NCBI RefSeq assembly: GCF_964340395.1 | Contig: NC_135555.1 | Span: 23,446,225 to 23,510,224 of the forward strand | Direction: 5' to 3' | Origin: Glandiceps talaboti | Taxonomy: Eukaryota > Hemichordata > Enteropneusta > Spengelidae | DNA: 64,000 nucleotides | Part shown: positions 17,114 through 64,000 of the stretch, piece by piece | How positions within the stretch are numbered: position 1 is the first letter of the stretch | Layout of the letters: each line of letters opens with the position of its first letter | Translations under genes and position numbers: made by a program | The notes under the pieces: generated by a model | The model's database searches: none | What the model saw: the letters and a program-made list of their open reading frames with translations, nothing else | Told to the model about the DNA's origin: nothing

Positions 17114-17323
17114 TTATAGTGGCAACAACATTGCATGAATTTCTACAGGAGTTGGTGACGTCTTTGTAACTTTAATCGCAAAAGCGGAGATATTATAGTG
17201 AACCTTTTGGATCGTTACATGATCTGCTGTGTGTGAAGATAGGGTAAAACTACCCATATCTTTTATTTTGAAGTCTTCTTTGTGAAGCTTAATTTTCACA
17301 GACACTAAAAGTATACTCCAGTA
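17114..17323 (-). CDS. weak candidate terminal exon, minus strand
   Basis: On the minus strand a tacttttag acceptor is followed by about 65 open codons to a TAA, and AATAAA follows about 50 bp later. The peptide begins SVKIKLHKEDFKIKDMG and continues with alternating strand-like residues, ending VEIHAMLLPL. I do not recognise it. Length and signals could be chance in this AT-rich DNA. Confidence 0.22.
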   Translation of the reverse strand, partial: YWSILLVSVKIKLHKEDFKIKDMGSFTLSSHTADHVTIQKVHYNISAFAIKVTKTSPTPVEIHAMLLPL

Positions 17324-17454
17324 GTTACTGCTACAGAAAGCATAAGCGAAAACAATTTAAAGTTTGTATTGTAAGCATATTGTCTGATTATCAAAAATGA
17401 TTAATTTTGCAAATTACTGATCACAATAATTAGGAACTACATAGAAAAAAAATC

Positions 17455-17850
17455 ACCAAACACATGTGCTTGGTTATGGATGTATGTACCATGTTATGTG
17501 AAATTTGAGGTTTGCATTCGGATATTGCCCTCTTACCGAAAATAATCAATTATGAAATTTTCTCATTACAACTAAAAGTGACATCAACAAGCTTTATAGT
17601 ACATGTGTACTTTGCTATGTATGGTGTACCAAACTATATTAATTTTGAATTTATATAACTTTTAAAGCTTGCATTCTTAAGATACAGCCTTATTGCCAAA
17701 AATATTTTATTTATGCAAATGATTCTTTAAAACTAAAAGCTATGCCAACAAACTTCGTAGGACATGTGCGTTTTATTATGGTTGATACATGTACCAAATT
17801 GCGTGACTAGCTGTTGCAGATTTAAAGTCAGTGTTTCTTACAAAATGTTA
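17455..17850. repeat. diverged tandem repeat, 140-160 bp unit
   Basis: Three units share ACATGTG (17462, 17601, 17762), a GTACCA block, a TTGCATTC block and an AACTAAAAG block in the same order. Spacing is 139 and 161 bp. Confidence 0.6.
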
Positions 17851-19258
17851 AGTATTCTCCAAACAACACAACAACTAATACCAATTATATCACGTTGTCT
17901 TTTTAATGTTCACCAACTGTACAGTTTGTTGATAACTGTTTTGCCATAAAAATGAACCTTGTTGTTTGCTAACTACAACAATGACGTTAACATGGGAAAG
18001 CAAACCACTGCGTATACAAATTTTGGTTATCAAACTCTATAACTGGAATTCAAGATATAATATTGACGGAGAGATCACTAACACCTGCGTTTTGTGAGGT
18101 TACGGCAATATACTAGGTTCAATATTTGCGTTCATGATTCGTGTAAACGCTATCGACACCGAAAGCAAGAGTTATAACAAACTTATCTGATCAAACAACA
18201 TCTGATGTCATTTTCTATAAAAACATTCGAATTCACTCTGGAAGAATTTTTCTCAAGTACTAGCTAGATTGGACATAAAAACGAAAGAATATCTTGAAAA
18301 GCGAGTGTTGTGTTGCGAGGCTTCTTGTCAATATATGCCAGCCTGTATGCATGCATTAAACATTAGGGTTTGGTTAGCCGCTCATAAATCTTCATAAAGA
18401 AATTAGTTAGCAGATCATGTTAAGAAAACGAAAGCTTGAAGGAAAACATTTCTGAAGAAAAGGTAAATCATTCTACCGGAGGCTCAGAAACTCTAATAAA
18501 TTGTGACTTTGATTGATCGACATATATCATACAATAATGGTGAATGCATGATACAAAATGAAGAACCTGTTATTGTTTGATGTATTTAGGTTAATTTGTT
18601 TAAAGAAACACATGTCGCAGACGATGAAAAAAAAGATGACGTATAACGCGAATGACATCAAATACACTGGCACAAGCCTTGGTACATTTTATTTTATTTG
18701 GTGAATTTATTAACCGTATATTTCTCACAGTCTTAAAGAAGGAATATGATATTTCTACCCGCAAGCTATGTAAAGGATAATACGATCAAAGACATTTGGT
18801 ACATACTCGGGGGTCCATGGTTTTTATTCGGATGACTAGGGGAACCAGCTTAAAGTCATCTGACCGTAAGTGCAAATGGGGACGTCATTCATGTTGATAG
18901 ATAGTTCGTATTAAATACTCGTGGGAGAAAATATACATCAGTAGAGCTATGAGATGAGGGTTGAGTTAAAAAATATGATAATCGACAGGATACTACCACC
19001 GTCATGTCAATACCAAACCTCGACATGCTTAACTCCATAACAGCAAAACCAAAGCACCGTTGCACTTTCTCAGATTTTCGGGAATGATTGGATATTTACA
19101 TATTTTCTATGTTTGAACGTTCGTGTTGTTCGCATAGTGTCACAAACCGCTACGTCGGACGATCGCTTCACTATTTTCTCTCCAGTTTCACCATTGGATG
19201 GGCTCGGGCGTGACGTTTAGGCTAAGTGGGCGTGTGAACGAATAGTGCTTATACCTTT
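17851..19258. other. upstream flank of the aGPCR gene
   Basis: No gene found. The last 150 bp are richer in CpG and could be promoter-proximal. Confidence 0.4.
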
Positions 19259-19272
19259 CTATATATATATTT
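19259..19272 (+). promoter_or_regulatory. TATA-like element upstream of aGPCR exon 1
   Basis: A TATATATATATTTT run lies about 105 bp upstream of the putative start codon. The DNA just upstream (about 19140-19230) is unusually CpG-rich for the window. A start site about 30 bp downstream, near 19295, would be expected. No experimental support; a chance AT run is possible. Confidence 0.3.
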
Positions 19273-19373
19273 TGTATAGTTGACTATACGTACGGTAGTT
19301 CTGTGCTTGTCGGTTAACACGGACATTCTCAAATTATCAGTGCGAAGAAACAAGTTTGTGGATTAATTCGATT

Positions 19374-63430
<44,057 letters not shown>

Positions 63431-63600
63431 GTAAGTCACTTGAATGATTCACATCGACAGAGCTCGTTTTCCTTGTATAATCAAATTACAAACTTGATTG
63501 GGTTTAAGTAATGGGTATATCTAGTACGTAGCTGAAAACTGAAAAAAATGAAAGCGATCTAGAGAGATCTGGAGAGAGACAGTAACAGAGACAGACATGT

Positions 63601-63671
<71 letters not shown>

Positions 63672-64000
63672 AACAAACTACATAAAGACTTGGTGACTGT
63701 ATATGACATGAAATCATACGTAGAATAAGGCATAATTAATTTTAAAAAATTGTTTCCGAAAATATGGCTAGAGGATATCGGGTAGATAGGTCAGAATTTT
63801 ATTTTTTTCGGTATTTTTTTTTTAGTATTTTTTTTTTTTTTAGAAATTGCCCTAAGACAGGATACGCGTTTGTTTGATGCAGTGTAAAAAAGAGTAAACG
63901 ATCAGACAATTATATTATGTGTGAAGTAAACGAACATAATGTGCATACTATTATATAAAATCAACTTACTGTGAAGTCTTAAAAGACCTGGTTTCTATGG
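63431..64000 (+). other. aGPCR intron 19, incomplete
   Basis: It starts with a consensus donor. Contains the CAGA array and a T-rich stretch at about 63797-63841. No further exon before the window end. Confidence 0.55.
63603..63670. repeat. (CAGA)n microsatellite
   Basis: About 15 CAGA units in the intron after the TM1 exon. Confidence 0.97.

Overview
The window is AT-rich animal nuclear DNA. The evidence is a multi-exon gene with GT-AG introns, LINE-type retrotransposons, a MITE-like repeat pair and very large microsatellite arrays. The gene type (an adhesion G protein-coupled receptor), the intron sizes of about 0.4 to 5.8 kb and the Tx1/L1-like retrotransposon suggest a marine invertebrate such as a hemichordate, lancelet or lophotrochozoan. 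I cannot fix the species from the sequence.

The main content is one plus-strand gene running from about 19.37 kb off the right edge of the window. I traced 19 exons by splice sites and continuous reading phase: a signal peptide split over two exons, a Ser/Thr-rich linker, a glycine-rich beta-strand repeat ectodomain (exons 3-7), a Ser/Thr-rich stalk (exon 8), a GAIN domain (exons 9-17), a complete GPS autoproteolysis motif (exon 18) and the first transmembrane helix (exon 19). The model gives about 825 codons up to TM1. The remaining transmembrane helices and cytoplasmic tail lie outside. The glycine-rich exons are all phase 1-1, one carries a GGT microsatellite translated as a run of 23 glycines, and a 27-bp microexon ends in a tandemly duplicated splice donor. 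A 58-codon phase 0-0 cassette sits inside the GAIN module.

Left of this gene (1-19.3 kb) coding content is sparse. There is a likely terminal exon of another plus-strand gene (4107-4430), a weak minus-strand terminal-exon candidate (17114-17323), two 5'-truncated LINE 3' ends (6840-7250, lying inside a tRNA-like sequence, and about 12121-12603) and a CpG-dense promoter-like patch near 13.1 kb.

The introns hold the rest: a young antisense Tx1/L1-like LINE with a perfect 14-bp target-site duplication in intron 5, two copies of a roughly 360-385 bp inverted-repeat-ended element in introns 5 and 12, an unexplained antisense two-frame ORF pair in intron 8, tandem repeats and many microsatellites. 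All products are inferred from sequence patterns alone.
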